Assembly (NCBI GenBank): GCA_002689655.1
Contig: NZHC01000076.1
Location: 124,001 to 188,000 of the forward strand
DNA length: 64,000 bases
From: Rhodopirellula sp.
Lineage (GTDB): Bacteria; Planctomycetota; Planctomycetia; Pirellulales; Pirellulaceae
Reading direction: 5' to 3'
Shown: positions 53,515 through 63,900 of the stretch, piece by piece
How the letters are laid out: each line of letters begins with the position of its first letter
Position numbering within the stretch: position 1 is the stretch's first letter
Notes under the pieces: generated by a model
The model's input: the letters and a program-made list of their open reading frames with translations, nothing else
The model's database searches: none
Told to the model about the DNA's origin: nothing
Translations under genes and position numbers: made by a program

Positions 53515-56500
53515 TTACTCGACCACCAACACTCCATTCATCACCATCCAGTGCCCCGGGAATGTACACACGTAAGGGTACCGACCTGCTTCACTTGGCG
53601 TCAGAAAGTAAATGGTATGTTCCGCATAAGGCTCCACTACATTGGTGTGTGCCAAAATATCACTAGATACAGGGATGTAGTGTTGTGCCGCTGCCTGAGG
53701 GTCCGAAATCAGACGATTGCACTGCTCACCTACTTTCTGCAGCGTCTCAGGTTTTAGCAACGCCCAATTGTGGGGAACAGAATCAGGATTTTTAAATGTG
53801 AGTTTAACTGCCTGACCCGCGGGTAAATGAATCTCCGTTTGATCAAACATTAGGTTCTTTGCTGCCTTGAGCGTTAATGGCTTCGCCCCAGCAATTGCTT
53901 TATTGAATGGATTGCGTGTCGATACAACCGGTCTGGAAAGGTCAGCTAACATCGGATGTGGCAAGACAATCTTATCCGTTGGTTCATAAAACGGAAAATC
54001 CTCAAACGCGTTATCAAGATGATTAACAGACATGAACAAGTCATGTTCTTGGCCTTCACCTGTAGTGACTAACAAATGCAACTGGTTGACCCTTTGCAAA
54101 TTCCTGATTTCCAAAAAAAGACTTTTACCATTTGGTAAGACACTGACCGACTGCACATCAAGAACATCATGTCCACGCAGCCCCAACTGCCGTGCGGAGT
54201 ATTCTGGCGAACCATAGGCACCACTGTATCGATAGTTCCAAGCCTGGGCGAAATGGGAATCAGGATCTGCAACCTGTGTCTGATCGATAGGCTGCAGAAA
54301 ATCGACCCGAATACCATTTTCATGAACGTGAAATCCCACCGGCAACTGTGGCTTGTCACCGTTGTACCGCACGCGTTGGAAACAACCGTCATCGGTCGTG
54401 TAAGTTCCCCATCCAGCCATACCAGATACGTATAGCTGGCCATCCAGTGGATTGAATTTGCCGCGGTGAGCACCGGAAGCAAATTCACCAGCAATTGGAA
54501 TCACTGCACCTTGAATCCATCCATCGAACTCATCTCGAAGCAACAAAAATGCGCGACCTGCACCAAATGACAGGTGCACCATCTGACCTTTGACTGGTCC
54601 CCAGCGATCACTGTCGACGTAAATCTGTCCTCCACTGGAGTTATCCAAGCCACGAGGAAGATAAAGCATGGGAATCTCAGGTGGCTGTTTCAGATCACCT
54701 CCAGGGCGACCAAAAAACGGAATATTGCGACCATCGGGGGATTGTCCTCGCAAGCGATTCAGAATCGGACCTTCGGGACGAACAGCTGCAATCATCGATG
54801 CAGGCATCCAGTCGCCTTCACTGCTTGGAATTGTCACCAGGCCATCCGGTGCCAATCCCAAGCCATCTGAATTCCTCAGGCCATTGGCGACGATCTCGGC
54901 AGACTCGCCATCAGCAGCGATTCGCATCACACCCTGCTTACCCGAGGCGGTATAAAAACGACCTTCGGTATCACGCCACAAATCACATGTAAAGTCATGA
55001 CCTGACGCGGAGGTTTCCAAAGCCTGACTGAAACACTCGTAATAGTCGATTTCCCCATCATCGTTCAAATCATGAAGACGAGTCAGCTGATCTCGCCCGA
55101 TGACGAAAATCTGATCCTCGTGGACGACCATGCCGAGTGGTTGAAACAGCCCCGACGCGATCCGCCGCCAGACAATTTTTTGAAGACCATCATCCAACCC
55201 AGCGGCTTGCCAAACATCACCTTGCATCGTGCATAGAACTGCGGATCCATCCGAAAGGAAATCATGGCCGCCTCCGTACAACAACGCTTTCCACGGATTA
55301 TCACGAGGCAGCGGAATCTGATCTACAGCGTATGGCGTAGTCGTCCCAAGTTCACCCTTAACAATCACTGTCTGCGGCCATTGCTTTTCACCACCCAGTA
55401 GATGCTCGCGATCAGGATGATCCGAACGAGGTGCAACGACGCTGACGAACTTACCATTCAACATCTGCGGGGCATCGAGGTATTCCACCCCATCTACCAG
55501 ATAAGAAAAAATAATCCGATCACCGTAACGATAGAGACCCAGATACTTTTTCGTTTTCGCATTTGCCAAGAATTCACGGTCGGCAAACTTGACTTCCAGC
55601 GTTTTTCCAACTTGCTTTAAACCTTGCATGAACCCATGTCGGACCGTCGAAAATTCGATAAAGCCACCTGACCAGACCCGTGGATAAGTCAAGGTATCAG
55701 GATCGAAACATGCCGACAGTCGCTGCTCTCCTCGACCAACCTGTAAGCACATGCCACGCGTCACTCGAATCTTGTCTCCTGTGAATACGCCGCACAAAAG
55801 ATTTCCAAGATCAGTTTCATTCCAACGTCCATCGGCCCAAGTTGGTTCGGATTGGTTTCCCCAATGCCCATCTTTACCCCCATCGAGCCCCGGAAACTGG
55901 GCTAATAGCTCGGGACGTGGCGTAACATCACGGAAGTACCGGGCCTGTTTTCGATAAAAATCATAAAGGCGATCACGGTTCACGTTTGCTTGCCAATTTG
56001 GCCAACGCTCCGGTTCAAGCGGTTCACGCGCCATCGCGAATGATTCGGGATGATGACCGTGCGAATGTGACAGCAGAGCATCAACCCCAGCAACGCTGAC
56101 TTTCTCGTGTTGGCCAAGATCGGCCAGGAAAGAAATCAAATCATGCTTGTCCTGCAAGGCCATCGTGGCCAACAAACCAACCGGCATCAGAGACCCAACC
56201 GAACTTATCGCTTCGATGTCGTCTTGCCTAATCGAGATGGTCTCGCCGGTTGCGCTATCGCGAAGCACCAAAGCAGAATCATTTTCACTGACCCGATAAC
56301 CGCGAACTACATGACCATCAATATTTAAAACAGCGATCGCTTTGTACTCATCAACTACCACGCGTTGAGGCCAGAACAACGACTCAACAATGTGAGCAAG
56401 CTTCTGCTTCTTCCCGACTTCGCTCAAATCGGGACCAATTGCGCCACCATGATCACCTACCTTGTGACACGACAAACATGCGCTCGTCGGCGCCGAATAA

Positions 56501-56664
56501 ATCACTGCTCCGCGGCCGGGATTGCCCTTCTGCAGTGACTCTGTCACCAAACTTTTTACGAGCTCCGCATCGTATGGCAGTTCGTCAGCAACTATCGAAT
56601 TAGCACCGTAAAATCCGTCGATGAGCAGAAAGATGGCCACTGAAAAAAACGGTAGAGATCGCAT
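53515..56664 (-). CDS. Cytochrome c / beta-propeller / cupredoxin multidomain protein
   Basis: The track opens at 56757; the ATG at 56664 (MRSLPFFSVAIFLLIDGFYG) supplies the signal peptide and leaves 1049 residues. In order: a haem c domain (ACLSCHKVGDHGGAIGPDLSEVGKK, near 60), a domain with RGYRVSENDSALVLRDSATGE typical of PVC haem-binding proteins, a DUF6797-like or propeller region (about 250-900, with FGRPGGDLKQPPEIPMLYLPRGLDNSSGG), and a C-terminal type-1 copper domain (about 940-1049): VPHNWALL (His ligand) and YVCTFPGHWMVMNGVLVV (Cys, His, Met ligands). It is a periplasmic multi-cofactor electron-transfer protein, possibly a sugar or alcohol dehydrogenase accessory. It is the third of three same-strand secreted genes. 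Confidence 0.85.
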   Translation of the reverse strand: MRSLPFFSVAIFLLIDGFYGANSIVADELPYDAELVKSLVTESLQKGNPGRGAVIYSAPTSACLSCHKVGDHGGAIGPDLSEVGKKQKLAHIVESLFWPQRVVVDEYKAIAVLNIDGHVVRGYRVSENDSALVLRDSATGETISIRQDDIEAISSVGSLMPVGLLATMALQDKHDLISFLADLGQHEKVSVAGVDALLSHSHGHHPESFAMAREPLEPERWPNWQANVNRDRLYDFYRKQARYFRDVTPRPELLAQFPGLDGGKDGHWGNQSEPTWADGRWNETDLGNLLCGVFTGDKIRVTRGMCLQVGRGEQRLSACFDPDTLTYPRVWSGGFIEFSTVRHGFMQGLKQVGKTLEVKFADREFLANAKTKKYLGLYRYGDRIIFSYLVDGVEYLDAPQMLNGKFVSVVAPRSDHPDREHLLGGEKQWPQTVIVKGELGTTTPYAVDQIPLPRDNPWKALLYGGGHDFLSDGSAVLCTMQGDVWQAAGLDDGLQKIVWRRIASGLFQPLGMVVHEDQIFVIGRDQLTRLHDLNDDGEIDYYECFSQALETSASGHDFTCDLWRDTEGRFYTASGKQGVMRIAADGESAEIVANGLRNSDGLGLAPDGLVTIPSSEGDWMPASMIAAVRPEGPILNRLRGQSPDGRNIPFFGRPGGDLKQPPEIPMLYLPRGLDNSSGGQIYVDSDRWGPVKGQMVHLSFGAGRAFLLLRDEFDGWIQGAVIPIAGEFASGAHRGKFNPLDGQLYVSGMAGWGTYTTDDGCFQRVRYNGDKPQLPVGFHVHENGIRVDFLQPIDQTQVADPDSHFAQAWNYRYSGAYGSPEYSARQLGLRGHDVLDVQSVSVLPNGKSLFLEIRNLQRVNQLHLLVTTGEGQEHDLFMSVNHLDNAFEDFPFYEPTDKIVLPHPMLADLSRPVVSTRNPFNKAIAGAKPLTLKAAKNLMFDQTEIHLPAGQAVKLTFKNPDSVPHNWALLKPETLQKVGEQCNRLISDPQAAAQHYIPVSSDILAHTNVVEPYAEHTIYFLTPSEAGRYPYVCTFPGHWMVMNGVLVVE

Positions 56665-56799
56665 GAGCTGCACCTGGTGAGCGATTGGTGTATCTGCAAT
56701 GGACCAACGGCTGGAGTTGCTCGTTGGTAATGTTTTAACTGACTTGCCTGGCCACACGGAGCAACCCGCCGAAGATCTCCCCGACGAATCCGTGCAACC

Positions 56800-57783
56800 C
56801 TACTTCTTACCCGTTGGAATGTCGATCAAGATGGGACCTTTGCTTGGCGTCTCGGCTGGTTCACTGATTGCGGCGCCTCCGAGTTTCTCATCCCAGTCAA
56901 CTGCAAGCAATAAATCAAAACCGGGATTCTGTTCCTTCACTTGGCAGGAGCAAGGCCCAACCACAAATCGAGACGCCATGGCGACGGTGTCACGGAAGAT
57001 CCCTTTTCCAACCAGAGCATAAAGGACACGACCGCGCCCAATCACAGGGAACGCCATAGGCTCATCAAGCGACTCAAGATCAGGTTCACTTCCCAGCAAC
57101 ATTTCGAGAAAGAAAACCTCTTTTGGATCTTCTCGATCCACCGTTATGATCGAAAAACCGAGCCTTAGTTCAATCGGATTCTCGGGCTGAAACAAATCGT
57201 CTTCCTCTAGTTCATCCTGTGGAGGCAATTCAAGGGACTGCTGATTTTTTTTAACCTCAACAGTCAAACGTTCGAAAGCAGCTTCATCTTGTGCCTTATC
57301 ACCGCAGGGTACAAAAACCCACACCGCTGAATCACCAGACAACAACCGTTTTGCCAATTGTTGACGCACCGGGGAATCGACTGATCGCTGCGTGATTTGG
57401 CTACCCAACGGATGCACACTCACAACCCGATCCGGAACCTCCTGCGCGTTCCTCGGATACAGCGTGACTAGCAACGGTCCATTTCCACTCTCTCGCTTTT
57501 TCCAGATATCCTGCAGCAAACTATCTTCTGCCGCGCTGATTTCGATCGTCCGGACATGGAAATTGGCCGGTGTATCCGATCGCACATCAGCCTGACGTAG
57601 CGTGTCGACTGCTGCGAAATCTTCAGCACTTAATTTTCCTTCATGCAACACTACCAGCTCGTACGGATCTGCCGGCCACCGCTCGAGTGCGTACCTGAAC
57701 ACTGGCACGTTGCAGGCAAGAGCAACTGAAGTCACCAGGGTAGAGAGTGTCCAAATGAGCGCGGTTGATTTTGGGTTTTTCAT
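56800..57783 (-). CDS. Secreted hypothetical protein between PQQ and cytochrome genes
   Basis: A 327-residue protein with an N-terminal signal (LIWTLSTLVTSVALACNVPVFRYALERW). The LACNVPVFRYALERW stretch has the Cys after a lipobox-like LA, so it could also be a lipoprotein. The body has an alpha/beta pattern with YELVVLHEG, VWVFVPCGDKAQDEAAF and a late CSCQ pair. I do not recognise the family. It lies 41 bp after the PQQ gene stop (57825) and 135 bp before the start of the cytochrome-cupredoxin gene, so the three are probably co-expressed. The role is unknown. Confidence 0.7.
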   Translation of the reverse strand: MKNPKSTALIWTLSTLVTSVALACNVPVFRYALERWPADPYELVVLHEGKLSAEDFAAVDTLRQADVRSDTPANFHVRTIEISAAEDSLLQDIWKKRESGNGPLLVTLYPRNAQEVPDRVVSVHPLGSQITQRSVDSPVRQQLAKRLLSGDSAVWVFVPCGDKAQDEAAFERLTVEVKKNQQSLELPPQDELEEDDLFQPENPIELRLGFSIITVDREDPKEVFFLEMLLGSEPDLESLDEPMAFPVIGRGRVLYALVGKGIFRDTVAMASRFVVGPCSCQVKEQNPGFDLLLAVDWDEKLGGAAISEPAETPSKGPILIDIPTGKK

Positions 57784-57824
57784 GAGAAACTTAAGGTAGG
57801 ATAATCGCCAGGAAGGGCACCACT

Positions 57825-60800
57825 TTATTTTTCTTCTTCCGGGTGCTGTCGAATCAACTCCACCCCCGAAAGCAAAGGCTTTCCGTGTTTTGCCTGAAAG
57901 CGGATATCTAATTCTTCCCCAATCATGACATCTTCGAGGACACGAACGCTGCCTCGAGAACTATCGATGGAGGCATCAATTGTAACATCCGTGAGCATAA
58001 GCTTGTCCTGCACAAAAACGTCAAATACCCGCCGGTCATCAACTTCGAGTTTGGGAGCACCGAAGAATAGCCGCAAACGGTATCTTTCCTTCGGCTTTGT
58101 CTCATCTACTTTGGCCGCTGCATCAATGATTAATCTGGCATGATTCTGCCCCGATTTGGAATAGGCAGCCAACTTCCGATCGCCATCGACCGACAGCAGA
58201 AAAGCGATCGAATTACCGGGTTTCCAATCTTTTCGTTGGATTATCGCTCGAATCAACGGGGCGAGATTCGGGGTGCGGTGAGTCTTCCACCTTTGGGCCT
58301 GAGCCGCACCAAATTCCGGATTCCAAGAAACCGACTTGCTTGCGACATTTCGAGATGACAAATTCTTCTCGGCGTTAGCAAAGCTCTTGGCATTTCCGCT
58401 GTCTTCTACCGAAATGGTTAATTCAGCTGCGTCCTCACCTGCTTCCGCACTTGCAAACTCTATGTAAGCCTCTCGAATCATACTGTCATGGTGCATGCTT
58501 AGGTCGTTGAATCGGAGCCCCATGAGTTGACTGCCCGATGCCTTGCTGAATTCAAAATCCTCACTGACCAAATCAACGACCCCACCGGCATTCTCAATGG
58601 CATCATCATTCACATGTGCCACCGGGATTCCCTTCTGAAGGGAATACTCATCTCGAAGTTGCATCGCCATTGTCAATCTTGTGATTCCATCCAACCCCGA
58701 TGACATGACCCATGGATAATCAGAGGAAGCAGCAACCGACGCATGATGAGTGACCACTTCTGTTGTTTCATTCCATCGCAACTTCAGGGGCGGCGAAGGT
58801 CCAGCATTAGCGGGATATTCAAGCCACAGTAGTCCGTTGGTGTCACGTCGATCACCTGCCGCACCGAAGTTGAGTCCAACCCGATCAATTCGCTGACCAT
58901 GAGTTTTCACCGAAGCCGCTGTATTCACACTCCACAGCTCGACTTCGGGCATATGCACCAAAGCAAGCGAGGTCTGATTTTGATAAGCACAACTGCACGT
59001 TCGGGTGTAATCGGGTGCATTGAGCACACCATTGGCAACTACCAGGTTTGACGTGCACCCCGACTTGAAACCGCCAAGATTGCCCGTTCCCGCATCGGTT
59101 TGCAAATCGTAATACCCAGCTGCCCCTGACCGAAACGTCAACATATTTTCACTCGCAACAATATTGTTGCAGCCGTAAGCACGTGTAATCTTCCACGGTT
59201 GCATCTGACCCGTTATTGGGTTGGGAACCAACTTTTGGCTACCATCAAGCAGATAAAAAGCTCCCGCAGATTCAGCATAGGAATTTGTATTAGTAATGAT
59301 TAAATCATTGTGCAATATACAAGGTCCGGTGTATCTGAGAGATGCCTTCTTCCAACGGGTCGAACCATCTGCAGCCGAATGGACAGCCATTCCCTGACCC
59401 ACTTCACTTGACAGTCGATCACTTGCTGCAGCACCAGCTTGCAGCAACAAGTCATGCTGCTCTGAATATCCCAGCCACGAACCAAATACATCCTCATCAA
59501 CCTGCCACTTGATTTTCCCAGTCAAGTAGTCAACTGCAATGATTCGATTGCCGCTTGCCGGTGATTTACCGCGTCGCTTCAACGCTTCTTCGATGGGGGC
59601 AGGATTTCGATCAAGGCAATAGATCTGATCACCACCAGCAACAATGCCGTTGTGCCAAAAGCTGTTGATCGCATCGATTTTCCAAAGCACATCGCCACTG
59701 CGTCGATCGAAGGCGACTAGCCCCATGCTGGCGGCGCGATCCAAACTCTTAGAGCCAAACCCGGCGCGATTCTTTTTTAGCTTTCCATCGGACTCAAACG
59801 AAAGATCGAGCCGATTCCGATAAGAAGCAAAATCCAAACCGGCAAGTAGTACATCTTTGTAAATTCCAATGTAGCCCCACTGAGGGTCAGCAGACTTGCG
59901 GGACGAAGGCAACTTGATATCTGTGATTTTTTTGCCAGTCACACTATCCAACATATGACAAACAGATCCCTCAACAATATAGACCCGATCTTCAGTCACA
60001 ACGTAATTTGTACCTCGCCCATTCGCACCTGGGATGTGAACCTGATTGTATTTAGTATCGAGTGGGGTGTTGTCGTACGTCTCATCGTAGTAGACGTCAT
60101 CGGTTCCCAGATCCTTGAACTCGCGTTTCCACAAGACGCGTCCCGTGTAGACATCGCGAGCACTCAAGCTGTTCATCCCCTGAATGTACAAGCGGCCTCC
60201 AATTACCTGCTCGGGTGGCCCATGTCCATGCCGAGGCAGAACATCCATGTTGCTGCTGCCACCAAACCACAATACTCCCAGTGGCAGTTTCACACGGCGA
60301 TCATCTGACTTGATCGAATTGGCAACATCGCCATGTTGATGGGTCCAGTCCGCTGATCCCGGCAACGCGCCGAACCGTGTGACTGATACACCGTGAGAGT
60401 TGATCTGCACTTTCGCTTGCTCAAGTTCCAATGCATTGATCTGTGCTGCAATCCTATCGCGGTCAGTCGTTGCCAATACATGCAACACGCCACCATAGGG
60501 ACGCACCGCGTGATACAGGCGCTGTACCGCCAAAGAATCGAACCCAAGTAGATCATTTGGCCGAAGAAAAATCATATTTCCGACGTAACTCGGCAACATC
60601 GATTCACTCGCAGTGCCTACATGCACCGTGACTTTTCCATACTTCTGCTTTTGATCCAAGTCACGTCGCAACCGATCCACTGACTCTGAATCTGGATCCA
60701 TGATTGCAAGTTGCTCAAATGGTGACCTGACAATCAGGGCTCTCAATTGTTCGTCGTCACATTTACCAAACCAAAATGCGTAACCAGACGGATCCCCAAG

Positions 60801-62159
60801 TGCCAACAAATCACTGATCACCTTCTCCCCATGCACCGATTTTTTCTGGTGGTCCGCGGGAATCACCCCGGGTTTGTTGGCCACTGGTTTCAAACTGTTC
60901 TTTGTTTGTCCATAAGCCGCAACGTTTCCTCCGACTGTGACTGTAAAAAGCTTATCATCCGCAGCCACTAATCGCTGCACCGGTTCGTCCGTGGCAATCT
61001 GGCTGATAATTCTGGCAGCTTCTGATTGACTGGGTAATGCAACAACTGAAATCGTTTGCTGTCCCGCTGCGACCAGATGGTCACCCACAAGAATCAGATC
61101 GCCAGAACCGTCCGCCTCGATTTCCCATATTTTCTTTTGCGTCTTGCTGTAAGCACGGACGAAAGACTTCCCACCATCTGTCTCAGCTGAATAAATCTTC
61201 CCATTGTGCAACACGGGCTCGGTAGGAGTGAATGATGTTTTCGCGCCGGTCGATAGACGAAAGGCACGAGTGCCTTTCTGTCGCGTATGCACGTAAAAAT
61301 GCTCGTCATCAGCTGACACAAACGAGCCACCAATTCCTTTGCCTGCAGCATTGATTTCAAAATAGCGAAAACTGCCATCATTTCGATTGAACACAGCGGG
61401 AACCGAACGTCCGCCTGGGACCAACAGCAATTTCTCTGTTGCTACCAAGGCACCCTGTGGCGCCACTCCAGCGAAAGACGGCGCGCTATGAGGCTGCTTG
61501 ATGTACTGCGAACCCGTACTGTCGTTCAACCACTTCACCTCTCCGGTGTCTGCATCCAGTCCGTAAAGGAAGGTGCCCATGAAAGGCCAAATACTGGCAG
61601 CAAAATAAATGGTTCCATCACGGATGACAGGCCCTCCACGCGCTGGCCAAGCCGATGTCAAACGGCGATTGCCTATCGCCTGCTGTCGATTGGGGGCGCC
61701 GTCAAATTTCCAACGGAGCTTTCCGGTATCCGGTTCAACACAGTAAAGAAAACCGTCATCACTAGTAAAGAAAATGCCTTTGGGAGTCCCCACCGGCGGT
61801 AAACGCACGGGCGCGTCAGCAAAGGTCGACCACAACTCTTGACCAGTATCAGTGTCAAAAGCAGACACCTTGTCGCGATCATTGAAACTTAAAAACAGCC
61901 TTTTCCCAACGACAATCGGTTCGAAAACACGATCGTAGGTCATCAGATCAAGATTCAGCGGGTCATCCCAAACCTGAGTCCTAGGTTGCAGATTCTTTTG
62001 CCAGAGTAACTTGAGTTCTGGTGGCAAAGCACCCATGGAAACTGCCGTCCGTTGAGCATTACCGCGCCACATCGGCCAATCTTCTGCTACCGCAACAGAT
62101 CTCAGCAGCAGTGACAGACACAACATGACAAAAGCCGTCAGGAATCGGTTTGCAGCCAT
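57825..62159 (-). CDS. Giant PQQ-like beta-propeller protein
   Basis: ATG at 62159 (the track uses an adjacent TTG) gives 1444 residues. A signal peptide (FLTAFVMLCLSLLLRSVAVAEDWPMWRGNAQRTAV) leads to repeated PQQ-type beta-propeller blades such as LFLSFNDRDKVSAFDTDTGQELWST, GTIYFAASIWPFMGTFLYGLDADTGEVKW and GGRLYIQGMNSLSARDVYTGRVLWKREF. A second propeller set follows near 600-1000, and the C-terminal 400 residues are a different beta-rich region. This length is far above ordinary PQQ dehydrogenases. The absence of clear catalytic residues leaves either an oxidoreductase or a binding/adhesive propeller. It leads the three-gene secreted cluster. Confidence 0.85.
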   Translation of the reverse strand: MAANRFLTAFVMLCLSLLLRSVAVAEDWPMWRGNAQRTAVSMGALPPELKLLWQKNLQPRTQVWDDPLNLDLMTYDRVFEPIVVGKRLFLSFNDRDKVSAFDTDTGQELWSTFADAPVRLPPVGTPKGIFFTSDDGFLYCVEPDTGKLRWKFDGAPNRQQAIGNRRLTSAWPARGGPVIRDGTIYFAASIWPFMGTFLYGLDADTGEVKWLNDSTGSQYIKQPHSAPSFAGVAPQGALVATEKLLLVPGGRSVPAVFNRNDGSFRYFEINAAGKGIGGSFVSADDEHFYVHTRQKGTRAFRLSTGAKTSFTPTEPVLHNGKIYSAETDGGKSFVRAYSKTQKKIWEIEADGSGDLILVGDHLVAAGQQTISVVALPSQSEAARIISQIATDEPVQRLVAADDKLFTVTVGGNVAAYGQTKNSLKPVANKPGVIPADHQKKSVHGEKVISDLLALGDPSGYAFWFGKCDDEQLRALIVRSPFEQLAIMDPDSESVDRLRRDLDQKQKYGKVTVHVGTASESMLPSYVGNMIFLRPNDLLGFDSLAVQRLYHAVRPYGGVLHVLATTDRDRIAAQINALELEQAKVQINSHGVSVTRFGALPGSADWTHQHGDVANSIKSDDRRVKLPLGVLWFGGSSNMDVLPRHGHGPPEQVIGGRLYIQGMNSLSARDVYTGRVLWKREFKDLGTDDVYYDETYDNTPLDTKYNQVHIPGANGRGTNYVVTEDRVYIVEGSVCHMLDSVTGKKITDIKLPSSRKSADPQWGYIGIYKDVLLAGLDFASYRNRLDLSFESDGKLKKNRAGFGSKSLDRAASMGLVAFDRRSGDVLWKIDAINSFWHNGIVAGGDQIYCLDRNPAPIEEALKRRGKSPASGNRIIAVDYLTGKIKWQVDEDVFGSWLGYSEQHDLLLQAGAAASDRLSSEVGQGMAVHSAADGSTRWKKASLRYTGPCILHNDLIITNTNSYAESAGAFYLLDGSQKLVPNPITGQMQPWKITRAYGCNNIVASENMLTFRSGAAGYYDLQTDAGTGNLGGFKSGCTSNLVVANGVLNAPDYTRTCSCAYQNQTSLALVHMPEVELWSVNTAASVKTHGQRIDRVGLNFGAAGDRRDTNGLLWLEYPANAGPSPPLKLRWNETTEVVTHHASVAASSDYPWVMSSGLDGITRLTMAMQLRDEYSLQKGIPVAHVNDDAIENAGGVVDLVSEDFEFSKASGSQLMGLRFNDLSMHHDSMIREAYIEFASAEAGEDAAELTISVEDSGNAKSFANAEKNLSSRNVASKSVSWNPEFGAAQAQRWKTHRTPNLAPLIRAIIQRKDWKPGNSIAFLLSVDGDRKLAAYSKSGQNHARLIIDAAAKVDETKPKERYRLRLFFGAPKLEVDDRRVFDVFVQDKLMLTDVTIDASIDSSRGSVRVLEDVMIGEELDIRFQAKHGKPLLSGVELIRQHPEEEK

Positions 62160-62370
62160 CAATGGAGATCCTCTTTTGATCCTACGAAAGACATACTCAG
62201 AACTGGCCTGAACGAATGAGCGCGAACGACACCATTGTAATCAAACAAACTACACACAAACCGCCATCAATTGTTTTCAACTTTCCTGACATCACCACGG
62301 CAGATTGCTCTCGTATCACTCCCAACCGAATACATTTTGAACGCTGTCATCAGTATTGCACAGCCTGCCT

Positions 62371-62402
62371 ACAACTATCAGCACAGACAACTATCAGCAC
62401 GG
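62371..62402. repeat. 16-bp tandem duplication (noncoding)
   Basis: ACAACTATCAGCACAG followed by ACAACTATCAGCACGG, 15 of 16 identical. The unit is not a multiple of three. Confidence 0.9.
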
Positions 62403-62501
62403 GGAGTAGACACGTTTCTAAACTAAAGCGACACGAGTTACACACAATCGAAGGCCTCCTGTCAACTGCCACGAGCCCGCCGGAACATTGCTATGGCTCT
62501 G

Positions 62502-62523
62502 TTGTGCAAAGGTTGTGCAAAGG
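62502..62523. repeat. 11-bp tandem duplication (noncoding)
   Basis: TTGTGCAAAGG repeated twice, end to end, without mismatch. Confidence 0.9.
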
Positions 62524-62640
62524 CAGAGCAGCCCGGGCCGTTGAAGATCTGAAGCCAGAGCGGTTTAAGGCAGAGTACCATCGCCACAACGCCGCGGTTA
62601 GTCAGTTCCCTCATCGGAAATATTAAAAAGATCTCTTTCC

Positions 62641-63894
62641 ATGGATGTCCAAGACAAGCTCGCTATTTTAGCCGACGCGGCGAAGTACGATGCTTCCTGC
62701 GCAAGCAGTGGATCCAAGACGACCCGAGCCGGCAGCGACATCGGTAGTACAGAGGGGATGGGCATTTGTCACAGTTACACCCCCGATGGACGCTGCATCT
62801 CGCTTCTGAAGATTCTGTTGACTAACTTTTGCGTCTACGACTGTCAGTATTGTGTCAACCGAATCTCGAGCGACACACCTCGCGCTAGATTCACGGTCTC
62901 TGAAGTGGTCTCCTTAACCCTTGATTTCTACAAGCGTAACTACATTGAGGGTTTATTTTTGAGCTCCGGGATCATACAGAACCCGGACTACACAATGGAG
63001 CAACTGACTGAAGTAGCGAAGGTACTACGAGAGGAGCACAGGTACGGAGGTTACATTCACTTGAAAACCATTCCTAATGCAAACAAAGATTTGATTGAAG
63101 AAGCTGGTCGCTGGGCTGATCGCTTGAGCGTCAACATCGAATTGCCAACCGAAAACGATTTGGTGCAGTTGGCCCCCGAAAAAAACAAACCAAGCATTGT
63201 AAATGCAATGCAGGGAATTTCAGAAAAGATCGACGAGACATGCGCCGATCGCAAACGTGGATTCAAGAGCCCACGCTTTGCGCCTGCTGGCCAGAGCACA
63301 CAGATGATTGTCGGAGCAACTCCTACGCCTGACAGCCAAATCTTACAAACTGCATCCGAACTTTATGGGGGGCAGAAACTGCGGCGTGTGTATTACTCGG
63401 CTTACAGTCCCATACCGCACGCTGACGCACGCTTGCCGGGGCAATCGCCGCCGCTTGTGCGTGAGCATCGTCTTTATCAAGCTGATTGGCTACTCAGATT
63501 TTATGGATTCAAAGCGACCGAGCTGGTAACCGAAACTGACCAAAATTTATCTCTCGAGGTCGATCCCAAACTAGCATGGGCCCTCGCTAACCGCCACTGC
63601 TTCCCAGTCGATGTGAACACAGCATGTCGAGAACAGTTGCTTCGAATACCAGGTATCGGAGCCAGAAGTGTAGCGCGTTTATTGAAAATTAGACAGCTTC
63701 AGAACATTCGCATTTCTGATCTGAAAAAACTTAAGGTTGCGTGGAATCGGGCAAAATATTTTGTGCTTACCAATGACCACAACCCAGCAGTCAAGAACCT
63801 CGACATGCTGGATCTCGAGCGGAAACTGCGACCAGCAACTCAACAGTTGATGCTATTTGATGCGATGCAATCGGCCACCTCGGGTGAGGTTTAA
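62641..63894 (+). CDS. Radical SAM protein, putative DNA modification/repair (UdgX-linked)
   Basis: A 417-residue protein. The iron-sulfur motif CVYDCQYC (C64, C68, C71; CxxxCxxC) is followed by LFLSSGIIQNPDYTMEQL and IPNANKDLIEEAGRWADRLSVNIELPTENDL. A helix-hairpin-helix stretch (LLRIPGIGARSVARLLKIRQ, about 335-355) suggests DNA binding. This matches the radical SAM family known as the uracil-DNA-glycosylase-linked DNA modification/repair proteins (TIGR03916-type). Its substrate is unknown. The next gene begins 7 bp downstream and appears to be its usual partner. The ATG at 62641 is the start. Confidence 0.88.
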   Translation: MDVQDKLAILADAAKYDASCASSGSKTTRAGSDIGSTEGMGICHSYTPDGRCISLLKILLTNFCVYDCQYCVNRISSDTPRARFTVSEVVSLTLDFYKRNYIEGLFLSSGIIQNPDYTMEQLTEVAKVLREEHRYGGYIHLKTIPNANKDLIEEAGRWADRLSVNIELPTENDLVQLAPEKNKPSIVNAMQGISEKIDETCADRKRGFKSPRFAPAGQSTQMIVGATPTPDSQILQTASELYGGQKLRRVYYSAYSPIPHADARLPGQSPPLVREHRLYQADWLLRFYGFKATELVTETDQNLSLEVDPKLAWALANRHCFPVDVNTACREQLLRIPGIGARSVARLLKIRQLQNIRISDLKKLKVAWNRAKYFVLTNDHNPAVKNLDMLDLERKLRPATQQLMLFDAMQSATSGEV

Positions 63895-63900
63895 AGCGTC

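Larger units (their letters stand above)
62160..62640. other. 481-bp gap upstream of the radical SAM gene, with tandem repeats
   Basis: The track offers a 136-codon ORF (62216-62626), but it contains 16-bp and 11-bp tandem duplications (62371-62402 and 62502-62523) that would frameshift a true gene, and it has no motifs. I treat the region as noncoding and the likely promoter region of the two divergent genes. Confidence 0.6.

Noticed and set aside
62216-62626. 136-residue ORF upstream of the radical SAM gene
   Set aside because: Contains 16-bp and 11-bp tandem duplications that do not preserve a frame; no motifs.
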